Shown: positions 36,325 through 46,654, numbered from the stretch's first letter. The stretch: DNA of 64,000 nt from Brachybacterium fresconis (GCF_017876515.1 NZ_JAGIOC010000001.1:3844001-3908000), one strand, 5' to 3'. Notes: generated from the letters alone by a model not told the origin. A program made the numbers and translations.

Positions 36325-37002
36325 TCAGGCGGGGATCCGCCAGTCGATGCCCTCCGCGCCCTGCTGCTCCAGCAGCGCATTGGCGCCGGAGAACGGACGG
36401 GAGCCGAAGAAGCCGCGGGAGGCCGACAGCGGGCTCGGATGCGGGCTCGCCAGATGCGGAACCTGCCCGAGCATCGGGATCAGGGACTGGGCGTCGCGCC
36501 CCCACAGGATCGCCACCAGCGGGCCGCCCCGTTCGACGAGGGCGCGGATCGCGAGCTCGGTGATCTCCTCCCAGCCCCGTCGGCGGTGCGAGGCCGGAGC
36601 GCCGGGGGTGACGGTGAGCACCCGGTTCAGCAGCAGCACCCCCTGGTCCTGCCAGGCAGTGAGGTCGCCATGGGAGGCCCGGGGGATCCCCAGATCGCTC
36701 TCGAGCTCGGTGTAGATGTTCGTCAGCGACCGCGGCAGCGGGCGCACGTCAGCGTCCACGGCGAAGGAGAGCCCGATCGGATGGCCCGGCGTGGGATAGG
36801 GATCCTGACCGACGATGAGCACCCGCACCTCCTGCATCGGCCGGGTGAAGGCCGCCAGCACCCGGTCCCCGGCCGGGAGGTACCCGCGGCCGGATTCGAC
36901 CTCGGTGCGGAGGAACTCTCCCACCATGTGGATCCGGTCCTCCGCGGGGGCGAGGGCCCGGGCCCAGTCGGCACTGATGATCTCGGTCAGAGGCTTCGGC
37001 AT
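36325..37002 (-). CDS. ung: Uracil-DNA glycosylase
   Basis: 225 residues. Removes uracil from DNA, starting base-excision repair. Family 1 motifs are complete: the water-activating loop [17 protein letters not shown] (Asp67), [24 protein letters not shown], and the minor-groove loop [13 protein letters not shown] (His188). ATG 37002 has GGAAG upstream at an acceptable distance. The longer frame to 37290 runs through the divergent neighbour and is rejected. Confidence 0.96.
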   Translation of the reverse strand: MPKPLTEIISADWARALAPAEDRIHMVGEFLRTEVESGRGYLPAGDRVLAAFTRPMQEVRVLIVGQDPYPTPGHPIGLSFAVDADVRPLPRSLTNIYTELESDLGIPRASHGDLTAWQDQGVLLLNRVLTVTPGAPASHRRRGWEEITELAIRALVERGGPLVAILWGRDAQSLIPMLGQVPHLASPHPSPLSASRGFFGSRPFSGANALLEQQGAEGIDWRIPA

Positions 37003-37067
37003 GTGAGCAGTCTTCCATCGTCGGCCGGGAGGCGGCGAGCCGCCCCGGGCCGACGCGGGCGACCGCG

Positions 37068-37079
37068 TAGCCTCCTGCC
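37068..37079 (+). promoter_or_regulatory. Leaderless -10 (TAGCCT, 6 nt before ATG 37080)
   Basis: TAGCCT at 37068-37073 fits TANNNT and ends exactly 6 nt before the ATG. Confidence 0.55.
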
Positions 37080-37556
37080 ATGCCCCTCCGATCCGCCGGC
37101 CCCGCCCCGGACGCCGCGCCTGTCGCGGCGCCGGACGGATCGACGCAGGACGGGCCGGCGCAGCACGGGCCGGCGCAGGATGGACCGACGCCGGACGATG
37201 GGCGATCGACCGATCCGGCCGCCGGGCCGACGCAGGACGACGACAGCGCCGGGACCGTCGACACTCCCGCGCCGATGTCCGATACGTCACTGCCCGGACC
37301 GCAGGGCGCGCTCACGGAGCGGGACCGGCAGATCCTCGCCCTCGAGTCCCGCACCTTCCGCTACGTCGGCGCCAAGGAGCGCGCGATCCGCGAGGAGATC
37401 GGGATCTCCAAGGTGGCCTATTACGTGCGTCTGAACGCCCTGCTCGACGATCCTGCGGCCCTGCGTGCCGCCCCCGCGGTGGTCCACCGCCTGCGCGGCC
37501 GACGGACCTCCGAGCACGGCCCCGCCTCCGTCGACGGGCCCGACCAGGTCGCCTGA
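37080..37556 (+). CDS. DUF3263 domain protein
   Basis: 158 residues. The first ~75 are a disordered Pro/Asp/Gly-rich tail with repeats such as [10 protein letters not shown]. Residues ~80-145 form the DUF3263 domain ([26 protein letters not shown], then [18 protein letters not shown]), which resembles a small helix-turn-helix and is restricted to Actinobacteria. It sits just upstream of an LytR_C-domain gene, a recurrent neighbourhood in this phylum. A DNA-binding role is plausible but unproven. Confidence 0.85.
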   Translation: MPLRSAGPAPDAAPVAAPDGSTQDGPAQHGPAQDGPTPDDGRSTDPAAGPTQDDDSAGTVDTPAPMSDTSLPGPQGALTERDRQILALESRTFRYVGAKERAIREEIGISKVAYYVRLNALLDDPAALRAAPAVVHRLRGRRTSEHGPASVDGPDQVA

Positions 37557-37628
37557 GGGTTCCCACCGCGTCGCCCGACAGACCCGCTCCCGGGGCGTGT
37601 GCTCCGCCGCCGCACCGGGTGGAGCAGG

Positions 37629-37640
37629 TTTAATGGGGCC
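37629..37640 (+). promoter_or_regulatory. Candidate leaderless -10 (TTTAAT, 6 nt before GTG 37641)
   Basis: TTTAAT at 37629-37634 ends exactly 6 nt before the GTG. The same AT-rich hexamer stands out in an otherwise GC-only stretch and decides the start codon. Confidence 0.5.
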
Positions 37641-38237
37641 GTGGCTGATTCCCAGTATCCGTACCCGCCGGACCGATTCGACGACGAGGCCGACGCCGTG
37701 TCCTTCCACGGCGCCCACCGCGCCGAGGAGCCGTTCTGGCGTCAGAACCTGCTCTACATCGTCATCATCGGCGCCGCGCTGGTGATGCTGATCGTGCTGC
37801 TCTTCCTCATCGGGGGCATGGGCGGCGGCGGCGACGAGCGCGCCGAGGACCCGACCACCCCGGCGGCGTCGGAGACCAGCTCCGCGCCCGCGGACGAGGA
37901 GACCTCCGAGGAGGAGGCGCCCCCGGAGGCCGACAAGTCCGTTCCCGTCCTGGTGGTCAACGCCGGCGGCGTCAACGGCCTGGCCGGCGCCTGGCAGGAC
38001 GCCCTCGAGGGCGATGACTGGGCGGACGTCAGCCTCAGCACGGCCGACAACCAGCAGCAGGAGCCCGTCGTGTTCTACCGCGACGAGGAGGACAAGGAGA
38101 CCGCGCAGGCTCTCGCCGCCGAGGTCGGCGCCGGAGAGGCGAGCCAGAGCGACGAGTACGACTCGCCCGTGACCTTCGTGGCCGTCGAGATGCCCGACGA
38201 GGGCGGCGACGGCGAGGGAGACGGCGGCGAGGGCTGA
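37641..38237 (+). CDS. LytR C-terminal domain membrane protein
   Basis: 198 residues from GTG 37641. A cytoplasmic ~35 residues is followed by one helix (LLYIVIIGAALVMLIVLLFLI), an acidic Thr/Ser/Glu linker, and a C-terminal LytR_C domain (VPVLVVNAGGVNGLAGAWQDAL, then EPVVFYRDEEDKETAQALA). The domain occurs in cell-wall-associated actinobacterial proteins, usually without the LytR-CpsA-Psr ligase, as here. It follows the DUF3263 gene by 84 nt. Confidence 0.88.
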   Translation: MADSQYPYPPDRFDDEADAVSFHGAHRAEEPFWRQNLLYIVIIGAALVMLIVLLFLIGGMGGGGDERAEDPTTPAASETSSAPADEETSEEEAPPEADKSVPVLVVNAGGVNGLAGAWQDALEGDDWADVSLSTADNQQQEPVVFYRDEEDKETAQALAAEVGAGEASQSDEYDSPVTFVAVEMPDEGGDGEGDGGEG

Positions 38238-38260
38238 TCGACCCCGCCCACGCAGCATCG

Positions 38261-38297
38261 CGCGCGCCGACCTTCCGTTCCGGGAGGGCGGCGCGCG
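38261..38297 (+). terminator. Hairpin terminator after the LytR_C gene
   Basis: CGCGCGCCG (38261-38269) pairs perfectly with CGGCGCGCG (38289-38297); inner CC-TCC/GGGAGG pairs extend the stem. TTCTGCGT follows, so the T-run is weak, as usual at this GC content. Confidence 0.75.
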
Positions 38298-38346
38298 TTC
38301 TGCGTGCTCGGCCCACAGCGGAACCCGTGATCCACCCCCGGCGGAG

Positions 38347-38373
38347 TTAGCACTCTCCGCCTCCGAGTGCTTA
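38347..38373 (+). promoter_or_regulatory. CIRCE operator (HrcA site) of groEL2
   Basis: TTAGCACTC-N9-GAGTGCTTA differs from the consensus CIRCE at one base. It overlaps a TATGAT -10 candidate at 38372-38377 upstream of groEL2, so HrcA repression relieved by heat stress is expected. Confidence 0.93.
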
Positions 38374-38380
38374 TGATGAT

Positions 38381-40240
<1,860 letters not shown>

Positions 40241-40341
40241 TCCAGCCCAGCCTCATGGCTGATCGACGTACTGCGAGCTTGCGAGCGGTAGGAGATCAGT
40301 ACATCGAGATCTGGTGATCACGTTCGGTTCGCCTGAGCGTC

Positions 40342-40379
40342 ACGGGCCCCGACTCTCCTGACGGAGGGTCGGGGCCCGT
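40342..40379 (+). terminator. Strong hairpin terminator after groEL2
   Basis: ACGGGCCCCGAC (40342-40353) and GTCGGGGCCCGT (40368-40379) form a perfect 12-bp stem. The inner CTCC/GGAG adds four more pairs with a TGAC loop. Confidence 0.85.
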
Positions 40380-40479
40380 CGCGCTGCTGAGGGCTGGGGA
40401 GTTCTCCCCATCGTCGGGACTGCCGCGGGACCCTAAGCTCAGGGAGCGACGGAAGACGCCTGACCGACGAAGGAGAACC

Positions 40480-41634
40480 ATGTTCTGCGGAGCAGATACC
40501 GAGCAGATGCGTCGGCTCTCGCAGCGGATGGAGCAGACGTCCGAGCATGCCGCCGATCTCCTTGTCGCCCTCTCCGTGACAGTCCGGTCCGTGCCGTGGG
40601 AGGGCGTGGACGCCCAGCGCTTCCAGCAGGAGTTCCTCGACCCCGTCACCGACGGATGGGGGCAGATGGTTCAGCGCCTGCGAGATTCCGCGGCAGAGCT
40701 CGGGGAGCACGCCGACCAGCAGGACCGGACATCCGAGGGAGCATCGGATCCCGGCGTCACGACGACGCCGGCCGGCAGTGTGGTTCCGACCTCGTGGGGA
40801 GACGATCGAGGGTCCGGCGGTGCCGATGTTCCCGTGACGGCCGAGGCCGGCCGCGACGGGGCGGAGGAAGACGGTCCCCCGAACCCGGACGGCACCATCA
40901 CCGGACCCGACCCGTATCCCGGCAACGGCCTGGGACCAGGGGTCCCGGGGACCAGCGCCGACTCACCGGAACCCCCTGCCTGGGAACCGGCGGACTCGGG
41001 GTCCGGCGCCTGGGACTCGCGGGAGCCGACCCAGGAGGACCGCGACAACCGGGACCTCGCCGAGGACTTGGTGCTGGGTGGGCGCTTCACGGGCAAGGGT
41101 GCCGCCTCCGACAACCTGGAGCACTACTTGGACAACACCGGCGAGGACATGGCGATCGATGTCGACGACATGATCGAGGAGGTTCCGGAGTTCTCCACCG
41201 CGGTGTCCGAACAGCGCAGTTCGATCGGGCAGGAAGCGATCTCCCAAGCACAGCAGAGCGGGGCGACCGGTCCGGTCACCTTCCCGGTGAATACCGACTG
41301 GGAGGGCGGCCAGGCGTCGAAGTCCGAGAGCGAGAAGTACTTCTATGCGACCGGTTCGTTCGACTACAACCAGACGGGGACGGTCACGGCGTATCCTCCG
41401 GACGACCCCGGTGGTGACTGGACCTACGAGGTCGACACGGCAGTCAACCTTCGGGACCGGTACAACTGGGACACCGGCAAGGGGGTCAACATCGATGTCC
41501 CGGACTGGGTGCCGGGATACCCGGACGAGATCAACGTGTCGGATACTCAGATGCAAGGTCTCCACCAGTCCGGTCTGGCGCGGGAGTACAACATCGTCGG
41601 GGCGTCCGAGCGGTCGACGCACACAGGCCCATGA
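40480..41634 (+). CDS. WXG100-like N-terminal protein, candidate type VII secretion effector
   Basis: 384 residues. Residues 1-95 form a helical hairpin of the WXG100 type with a turn motif WEG (VPWEGVDAQRFQQEF), the signature of ESX/type VII targets. A Pro/Gly/Ser/Asp-rich linker follows (about 95-190). A C-terminal domain (about 190-384) includes FYATGSFDYNQTGTVTAY, VNLRDRYNWDTGKGV and GLHQSGLAREYNIVGAS. This modular layout is that of a secreted polymorphic toxin or surface protein. I recognise no enzyme motif in the C-terminus. A clear AAGGAG precedes the ATG. The two downstream genes overlap or nearly touch, so they are one operon and are candidate partner or immunity proteins. Confidence 0.75.
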   Translation: MFCGADTEQMRRLSQRMEQTSEHAADLLVALSVTVRSVPWEGVDAQRFQQEFLDPVTDGWGQMVQRLRDSAAELGEHADQQDRTSEGASDPGVTTTPAGSVVPTSWGDDRGSGGADVPVTAEAGRDGAEEDGPPNPDGTITGPDPYPGNGLGPGVPGTSADSPEPPAWEPADSGSGAWDSREPTQEDRDNRDLAEDLVLGGRFTGKGAASDNLEHYLDNTGEDMAIDVDDMIEEVPEFSTAVSEQRSSIGQEAISQAQQSGATGPVTFPVNTDWEGGQASKSESEKYFYATGSFDYNQTGTVTAYPPDDPGGDWTYEVDTAVNLRDRYNWDTGKGVNIDVPDWVPGYPDEINVSDTQMQGLHQSGLAREYNIVGASERSTHTGP

Positions 41635-41657
41635 GTGCGATCCGGAAGGAGGATCCC

Positions 41658-42077
41658 ATGTCGTCGGAGTTGAGCGTCCCCTCGATCGGGGACGGTGGGG
41701 GCACGCGTGACGCCGACGCTCTGCTGCGCTCGGTGGGGCTTGCCGTCGTCAAGGCACCGGTCGAGCACGCCGTGCGCCGGCGTCAGGACGGGCGGGAGGT
41801 GATCATCCTGAGATTCCGCCTGGAAGAAGCATCGCTCCGCGGGTGGCTCGAGCAGTCCTTCGGCGTCGGTGGAGGTCCCGGCAGAGCATGGGTGACGTAC
41901 GAGAACGTGGGTGACGCGCTCGGAATCGGGACCGTTCCGAATACCTGGAGACTGAGCCGCTCGAAGCCTGCCGGGCTGGAGCGGGAGCGGTATCTCCTGA
42001 TCGATGATGCCGAACCGGCGACGGTGATCGTCGGGATCTGTCCGACCCTCGACGCCGTTGCGGAGGACCGCTGGTGA
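41658..42077 (+). CDS. Small cytoplasmic protein, paralogue of the next gene
   Basis: 139 residues. ATG 41658 has AAGGAGG 5 nt upstream; the in-frame start 41631 overlaps the previous stop. Its second half (AWVTYENVGDALGIGTVPNTW, then YLLIDDAEPATVIV) aligns closely with the next gene's product (AWVTPQKVKDALDIDDVPDTW, then IVLIDDAEPRTVRI), so the two arose by duplication. No signal peptide or helix anchor. Position after a WXG100-like effector candidate suggests an immunity or chaperone role (inference). Confidence 0.7.
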   Translation: MSSELSVPSIGDGGGTRDADALLRSVGLAVVKAPVEHAVRRRQDGREVIILRFRLEEASLRGWLEQSFGVGGGPGRAWVTYENVGDALGIGTVPNTWRLSRSKPAGLERERYLLIDDAEPATVIVGICPTLDAVAEDRW

Positions 42078-42571
42078 GAGCGCGCAGACCGATGGAGCGC
42101 CGCACCCTTCTGCTCGCCGCAGGGTCCGCCGCGGTGTTCGCCCTGGTCGGATGCGACGGCGGCACCGATATCGAGGTCTCGAGGGAGACGGAGGCGGCCG
42201 ATCCCCCTGACACCGCAGACGAGGTCCTGGCGAGGGCGCAGCTGGCGCCGCTGCCGGACGACGCCGAATCCCAGCTGAGCTCGAGCGGGACGATCTCCGA
42301 GTTCGAGCTCTGGGCCGTCGAGCTGAGCCTGACGGCGCCGGCGGCGGAGATCGAGACCTGGGTGCTCGAGAGCTACGGCGACCCGGATGGGGTGGGACGG
42401 GCATGGGTCACCCCGCAGAAGGTCAAGGATGCGCTCGACATCGACGACGTCCCGGATACCTGGCGGATCGAGGAGGCGTCCGTGCAGGGAACTCCGTACG
42501 ACCGGATCGTGCTGATCGACGACGCTGAACCGCGGACGGTCAGGATCCGGCTCAGCGAGGCAGGGAACTGA
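42074..42571 (+). CDS. Lipoprotein paralogue of the preceding small protein
   Basis: 165 residues. GTG 42074 overlaps the previous stop by 4 nt (GTGA), so the genes are translationally coupled. The N-terminus MERRTLLLAAGSAAVFALVG ends in Cys in VGCDGG, a lipobox; the protein should be exported and lipid-anchored. The folded part is the same domain as in the preceding gene. Having one cytoplasmic and one surface copy of the same domain beside an effector candidate is unusual. ATG 42092 is an alternative start. Confidence 0.72.
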   Translation: MRARRPMERRTLLLAAGSAAVFALVGCDGGTDIEVSRETEAADPPDTADEVLARAQLAPLPDDAESQLSSSGTISEFELWAVELSLTAPAAEIETWVLESYGDPDGVGRAWVTPQKVKDALDIDDVPDTWRIEEASVQGTPYDRIVLIDDAEPRTVRIRLSEAGN

Positions 42572-42769
42572 CACGACCGTCGTCCTGCCGTCCTGCCGTC
42601 CTGTGTCCCCGTCGGAACTTCTGGAACCAGTCCATGAACTCCCCGCGGGATGCAGGCCGAGAGCCGTACCTGGCAGACCCTGCCCTTCCTGTGCTCCGCG
42701 CTCCCCGGAGGGCGCGCAGAACTGTCGCTCGTGATCGGCATGGGCTGACGGAGCAGGTCCGCGATGTCC

Positions 42770-43048
42770 CGCCGCTGCACGATCCCCACTCGTTCTCGGT
42801 CGCCTGGCTCCGTGCGGCAGAGGGGGAGGGCGTCCTCGAGCACAGCGTCGATCGGCACCAGGTGCTGGTCGCGCACCGGCACCTGGGAGGTGACTTTCGA
42901 GACGGAGGAGGGCACGGAGACCGTCGAGCTCAACCGGCTGGATGCGGTCTCGGTGCCTGCCGGGGGCGAAGCGCTCGCTGAAGGCCTCGGCTGCGGGCGA
43001 GGACGGCACGGCCGAGATCCTGGTCGTCGTCGAGGGTGACAAGCGGCT
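42770..43048 (+). pseudogene. Cupin-domain protein remnant, two frameshifts
   Basis: Three frames must be joined to read a cupin domain: PPLHDPHSFSVAWLRAAEGE with HSVDRHQVLVA (frame of 42634), then GTWEVTFETEEGTETVELNR and LDAVSVPAG (frame of 42764), then GAKRSLKASAAGEDGTAEIL and VVVEGDKRL (third frame). The shifts are near 42875 and 42965. No ribosome site or intact start is seen. It is a decayed gene lying directly before a nitrilase remnant. Confidence 0.7.
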
Positions 43049-43303
43049 GCGGCCACGTACCGGATCCCGATCGTCGTCGCCGATCGCTGCGGCCCGGAGC
43101 GCGGGGTCGACTGGGTCGGGGGCAGCCTTGTCGCCGACGCCGAGGGGTACCTTCTCAGCGGACCGGCAACTCCGTCAGGCACGGCTCGACCGACGACTCT
43201 CGTCGCCGACGTCGATCTCCTCGAAGGTCGAAGAAAGTCCCTCACCGCGATGGCGCACGTCTGGCACGACCGGCGTCCCGATCTGTACTCGGAGAATCAG
43301 TAG
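43049..43303 (+). pseudogene. Carbon-nitrogen hydrolase (nitrilase family) C-terminal remnant
   Basis: An open 84-codon frame ending at TAG 43301-43303 encodes only the C-terminal third of a nitrilase-superfamily enzyme: TYRIPIVVADRCGPERGVDW, VGGSLVADAEGYLLSG, LVADVDLLEGRRKS, HDRRPDLYSENQ. These match the conserved NR/DRxG-xER and terminal RRPxLY segments of the family. The Glu-Lys-Cys catalytic region is absent. It is joined directly to the cupin remnant, so a deletion probably removed what lay between. Confidence 0.75.
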
Positions 43304-43478
43304 CCGGAGGTCACGGGGATTTCGGGCGATCTGGGCTGATCGCATCGAGGAGGCTGCGGAAGGCGCCGTCGGCGACCGGGTCACCTCGTCCGGTGCGGCG
43401 GGTCACGGGCAACACTCGGCAAGAGGACGCGTCGAGGGCCGAGCCGCATCACACTGTTCCTTTAAACTTTGAGAATAT

Positions 43479-43501
43479 GCCGACCGCAGACTGCGGTCGG
43501 C
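43479..43501 (+). promoter_or_regulatory. Perfect inverted repeat in the dctP leader
   Basis: GCCGACCGCA-GAC-TGCGGTCGGC is a 10-bp perfect stem with a 3-nt loop. It lies just after an AT-rich patch (TAAACT 43463-43468, GAATAT 43473-43478) and 13 nt before the GAGGAGGT ribosome site of dctP. It could be an operator for a regulator or a leader hairpin/attenuator; the sequence alone cannot decide. Confidence 0.65.
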
Positions 43502-43527
43502 CGTTCTGTGTTACGAGGAGGTAACCC

Positions 43528-44601
43528 GTGGGTACACGCCCATCTCGCCGCTCACCCGGCGGGCACCGAGCGAGTCGCCGTGATCTGCTGCTCGGCCTGC
43601 CGGCCCTGGGGCTCGGCGCCTTCGCGCTGGGCGGCTGCGCGCAGGCCGGGGCGACGACGGACGTGGAGAACGTCCTGTCGATCTCGCTGAACCAGACCGA
43701 GTCCCATCCCAGCTTCTCGGCGCTGTCCTTCTTCGGGGAGCAGCTGGCCGAGGCGACCGAGGGGCGGTGGGGTGCCCGCGTGTACGCCAACGAATCCCTC
43801 GGCGCCCAGCAGGAGGTCGTCCAGCTGGTCTCGGACGGCGCCGTGGACATGGCCGTCATCTCCAGCACCCAGGTCGAGAACCTCTCGATGGACTTCCGCC
43901 CGCTGAACCTGCCCGGTGCCTTCGAGAGCATCGACCACCAGCTGGCCGTGCTGAGCGATGAGTCGATCGTCGGCGAGCTGTTCGCCTCCCTCGAACCGAC
44001 CCATCGCCTGCGGGTCCTGGGCGGATTCACCCAGGGCTCGCGGCACGTCTACACCGACCGCGGCCCGATCGAGGGTCCGGAGGATCTCGCAGGGCTGAAG
44101 ATCCGGGTCCAGGAGTCGGACGTGTTCATGGCGCTCATGCGTGCGCTGGGCGGCTCGCCCACGCCGATGGCCTACGGCGAGGTCTACACCGCGCTGCAGG
44201 CGGGCGTGCTCAACGGCGCCGAGAACAACGAGGTCAGCTACGTGACCCAGCGCCACTACGAGATCGCCCCGTACTTCACCCTCACCAACCACCTGGTGGG
44301 GCTCGACTACGTGATGGCCAACGTCGACCGCATCGAAGAGATGGACGAGGCCGATCAGCAGGCCTACGCCGACACCTTCGCCGCCGCCCAGGAGGAGTTC
44401 GTGCGGCTCTGGATCGCGGAGACCGACGCCAGCACCCAGCAGATGCTGGACGCCGGGGTCGAGATCAACGAGCCGGATCCGGAGGCCTTCGGACCGGCGA
44501 TCGAGGAGGTCGGCCGCACGTTCCTGGAGTCCGCCGAGGACGAGGGGATGTACCGGGCGGTCCAGGCCGTCGCCGAGAGCATGGGGGAGGAGAACGCATG
44601 A
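43528..44601 (+). CDS. dctP: TRAP transporter solute-binding lipoprotein DctP
   Basis: 357 residues. ASRRDLLLGLPALGLGAFAL then GGC is a twin-arginine-type signal with lipobox Cys37. The mature protein is a DctP-family binding protein: SFFGEQLAEATEGRW, DLAGLKIRVQESDVFMALMR, and MAYGEVYTALQAGVLNGAEN with the conserved arginine that clamps the carboxylate of ligands (KIRVQ). It delivers an organic acid to the DctQM membrane unit. GTG 43528 has a GAGGAGGT ribosome site. Stop overlaps the dctQ start (ATGA). Confidence 0.95.
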   Translation: MGTRPSRRSPGGHRASRRDLLLGLPALGLGAFALGGCAQAGATTDVENVLSISLNQTESHPSFSALSFFGEQLAEATEGRWGARVYANESLGAQQEVVQLVSDGAVDMAVISSTQVENLSMDFRPLNLPGAFESIDHQLAVLSDESIVGELFASLEPTHRLRVLGGFTQGSRHVYTDRGPIEGPEDLAGLKIRVQESDVFMALMRALGGSPTPMAYGEVYTALQAGVLNGAENNEVSYVTQRHYEIAPYFTLTNHLVGLDYVMANVDRIEEMDEADQQAYADTFAAAQEEFVRLWIAETDASTQQMLDAGVEINEPDPEAFGPAIEEVGRTFLESAEDEGMYRAVQAVAESMGEENA

Positions 44602-45266
44602 GCGCCCTGCGATCGCGCAGCGTCGAGGTGCTGAAGTGGTTCAGCATCGGACTGTTCGTGGTGCTGGTGTGCGTGGTCGTCTGGCAGGTGTTCGCCCGCC
44701 AGGTGCTGTCCGCGCCGAGCGCCTGGTCCACCACCGTCTCCCAGTACCTGCTGATCTGGCTGGTGCTGTTCTCCGTCGCGATGGTGTTCGGGGAGCGCGG
44801 CCACGTCGCCGTCGACTTCTTCGCCCGGATGCTTCCTCGCGCCGGCCAGCGCATCACCAACGTGCTCGTCGCGCTGTCCATCCTCGCCTTCTCCGCGCTC
44901 GGCCTCGTGTGGGGTGGGCTGCGCGGCATGTCCATCTCCTGGCACCAGACCATCCCCGGCCTGCCGGTGACCGTCGGGCAGATGTACCTTGCCCTGCCGA
45001 TCGCCGGGGTCATCATCGCCGTCTTCGCCCTCGATGATCTGGTGCGCGCGGCGCGCGGCGAGGACATGCTCGCCGGCGACGACGCGCAGCAGGCCGCCAC
45101 GATCTCTGCGGCCGGGACCGGGGAGGCCGACGGCACGGCGACCGGCGGATCCACCGCCGGTGGCACGTCGGCCGACGACCCCTCGCCCGACGAGCCCCGG
45201 AGCGACAACGCCTCCACCGACGACTCCTCCACCGACGACTCCTCGACCGACGGAAAGGGGGCCTGA
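44598..45266 (+). CDS. dctQ: TRAP transporter small permease DctQ
   Basis: 222 residues with four membrane helices in the first ~150 (WFSIGLFVVLVCVVVWQVFA is the first) and the family motif WSTTVSQYLLIWLVLFS. The C-terminal ~70 residues are an acidic Asp/Ser/Thr/Gly tail with DDSSTDDSSTD repeats that is not part of the usual family length. Overlaps dctP by 4 nt and is separated from dctM by 3 nt. Confidence 0.93.
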   Translation: MSALRSRSVEVLKWFSIGLFVVLVCVVVWQVFARQVLSAPSAWSTTVSQYLLIWLVLFSVAMVFGERGHVAVDFFARMLPRAGQRITNVLVALSILAFSALGLVWGGLRGMSISWHQTIPGLPVTVGQMYLALPIAGVIIAVFALDDLVRAARGEDMLAGDDAQQAATISAAGTGEADGTATGGSTAGGTSADDPSPDEPRSDNASTDDSSTDDSSTDGKGA

Positions 45267-45269
45267 CCC

Positions 45270-46589
45270 ATGGATCCCGCTATGATCGCCGGCGTCATCC
45301 TGATCGCCGGAGTCGTCGTGCTCATCGGCATCGGCGCCCCCATCGGCATCGCCATCGGCCTGCCGTCCATCCTCGCGCTGGTCGCCGTGATCAGCCCCGA
45401 CCAGGCCGTGTTCGTCGCCTCGCAGCGCATGTTCACGGGCGCGAGCTCCTTCACCCTGCTCGCGATCCCCTTCTTCGTGCTCGCCGGGTCGTTGATGAAC
45501 ACCGGAGGCATCGCCGGGAAGCTGATCGACGCCGCCAAGGTGCTCGTCGGCCGCATGCCCGGCTCGCTCGCCCAGACCAACGTGGTCGCCAACGCCCTGT
45601 TCGGCTCGGTCTCCGGTGCGGCTGTCGCGTCGGCCGCGGCCATGGGCTCCACGCTCGGACCGCGTGAGCGCAAGGAGGGCTACGACCCGTCCGTCTCCGC
45701 GGCCGTGAATGCCGCCTCGGCGCCCTCGGGCATGATGATCCCGCCGTCGAACACGCTGATCGTCTACTCCCTGGTCTCCTCCACCTCCGTGGCCACGCTG
45801 TTCGTCGCCGGGTACGGCCCCGGCCTGGTGTGGATGCTGGCCTGTATCGCTGTGGTCGCCCTGATCAGCCGCCGTCGGCCCGAGATGCGTGCGCGCGGCG
45901 AGCGGGTGCCGCTGGGCCTGGCGCTGAAGACGCTGGCGAAGGCGGTCCCGTCGATCTTCATGATCGTCATCGTCATCGGCGGGCTGCTGGCCGGCTTCTT
46001 CACCGCCACCGAGTCCGCGGTGATCGCCGTGGTGTACTCCCTGGTGCTGGGGCTGATCTATCGGCAGCTGACGCTCAAGAACCTGCCGGACGTGGTCGCC
46101 GGGGCCGCTCGCACCACCGCCGTGGTGATGCTTCTGGTCGCCGTGTCCTCGGCGCTCAGCTGGGTGCTCAGCTACGCCACCATCCCGCAGACGATCGCGG
46201 ACGCCCTGCTGGGCTTGGCGGACTCCAAGACGGTCATCCTGCTGCTGATGATGGTGATCCTGCTGATCGTCGGCGCGTTCATGGACCCGACCCCGGCGAT
46301 CCTGATCTTCACGCCGATCTTCCTCCCGATCGCGCTGGAGCTCGGGGTGGATCCGATCCACTTCGGGCTGATGATCACCTTCAACCTGTCGCTGGGGACG
46401 ATCACCCCGCCGGTGGGCAACATCCTCTTCGTCGCTGCGAAGGTGGGCGATGTCAGGGTCGAACCGGTCATCAAGGCGATGATCCCGTTCTTCCTCGCCC
46501 TCGTCGTCGGTCTGCTCCTGGTGGTGTTCATCCCGCAGATCACGATGTTCCTGCCCGATGCGCTGGGGATGGTGACCGAAGCTCCCTGA
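45270..46589 (+). CDS. dctM: TRAP transporter large permease DctM
   Basis: 439 residues with about 12 membrane helices. Family features: LAIPFFVLAGSLMNTGGIAGKL, SVSGAAVASAAAMGSTLGP, NAASAPSGMMIPPSNTLIVY, FFTATESAVIAVVYSL and FNLSLGTITPPVGNILFVA. It is the sodium-coupled transport channel of the DctPQM system. Start ATG 45270 follows AAAGGGGG. A strong terminator closes the operon. Confidence 0.96.
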   Translation: MDPAMIAGVILIAGVVVLIGIGAPIGIAIGLPSILALVAVISPDQAVFVASQRMFTGASSFTLLAIPFFVLAGSLMNTGGIAGKLIDAAKVLVGRMPGSLAQTNVVANALFGSVSGAAVASAAAMGSTLGPRERKEGYDPSVSAAVNAASAPSGMMIPPSNTLIVYSLVSSTSVATLFVAGYGPGLVWMLACIAVVALISRRRPEMRARGERVPLGLALKTLAKAVPSIFMIVIVIGGLLAGFFTATESAVIAVVYSLVLGLIYRQLTLKNLPDVVAGAARTTAVVMLLVAVSSALSWVLSYATIPQTIADALLGLADSKTVILLLMMVILLIVGAFMDPTPAILIFTPIFLPIALELGVDPIHFGLMITFNLSLGTITPPVGNILFVAAKVGDVRVEPVIKAMIPFFLALVVGLLLVVFIPQITMFLPDALGMVTEAP

Positions 46590-46612
46590 CCCGGAGCAGA
46601 TTCGTGCGGGAT

Positions 46613-46654
46613 GCGGCCCCGGACCTCGACCTCAGCGGTCGGGTCCGGGGCCGC
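46613..46654 (+). terminator. Terminator after dctPQM
   Basis: GCGGCCCCGGACC (46613-46625) pairs with GGTCCGGGGCCGC (46642-46654), a perfect 13-bp stem. CGACC/GGTCG adds five inner pairs around a TCAGC loop. Confidence 0.85.
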
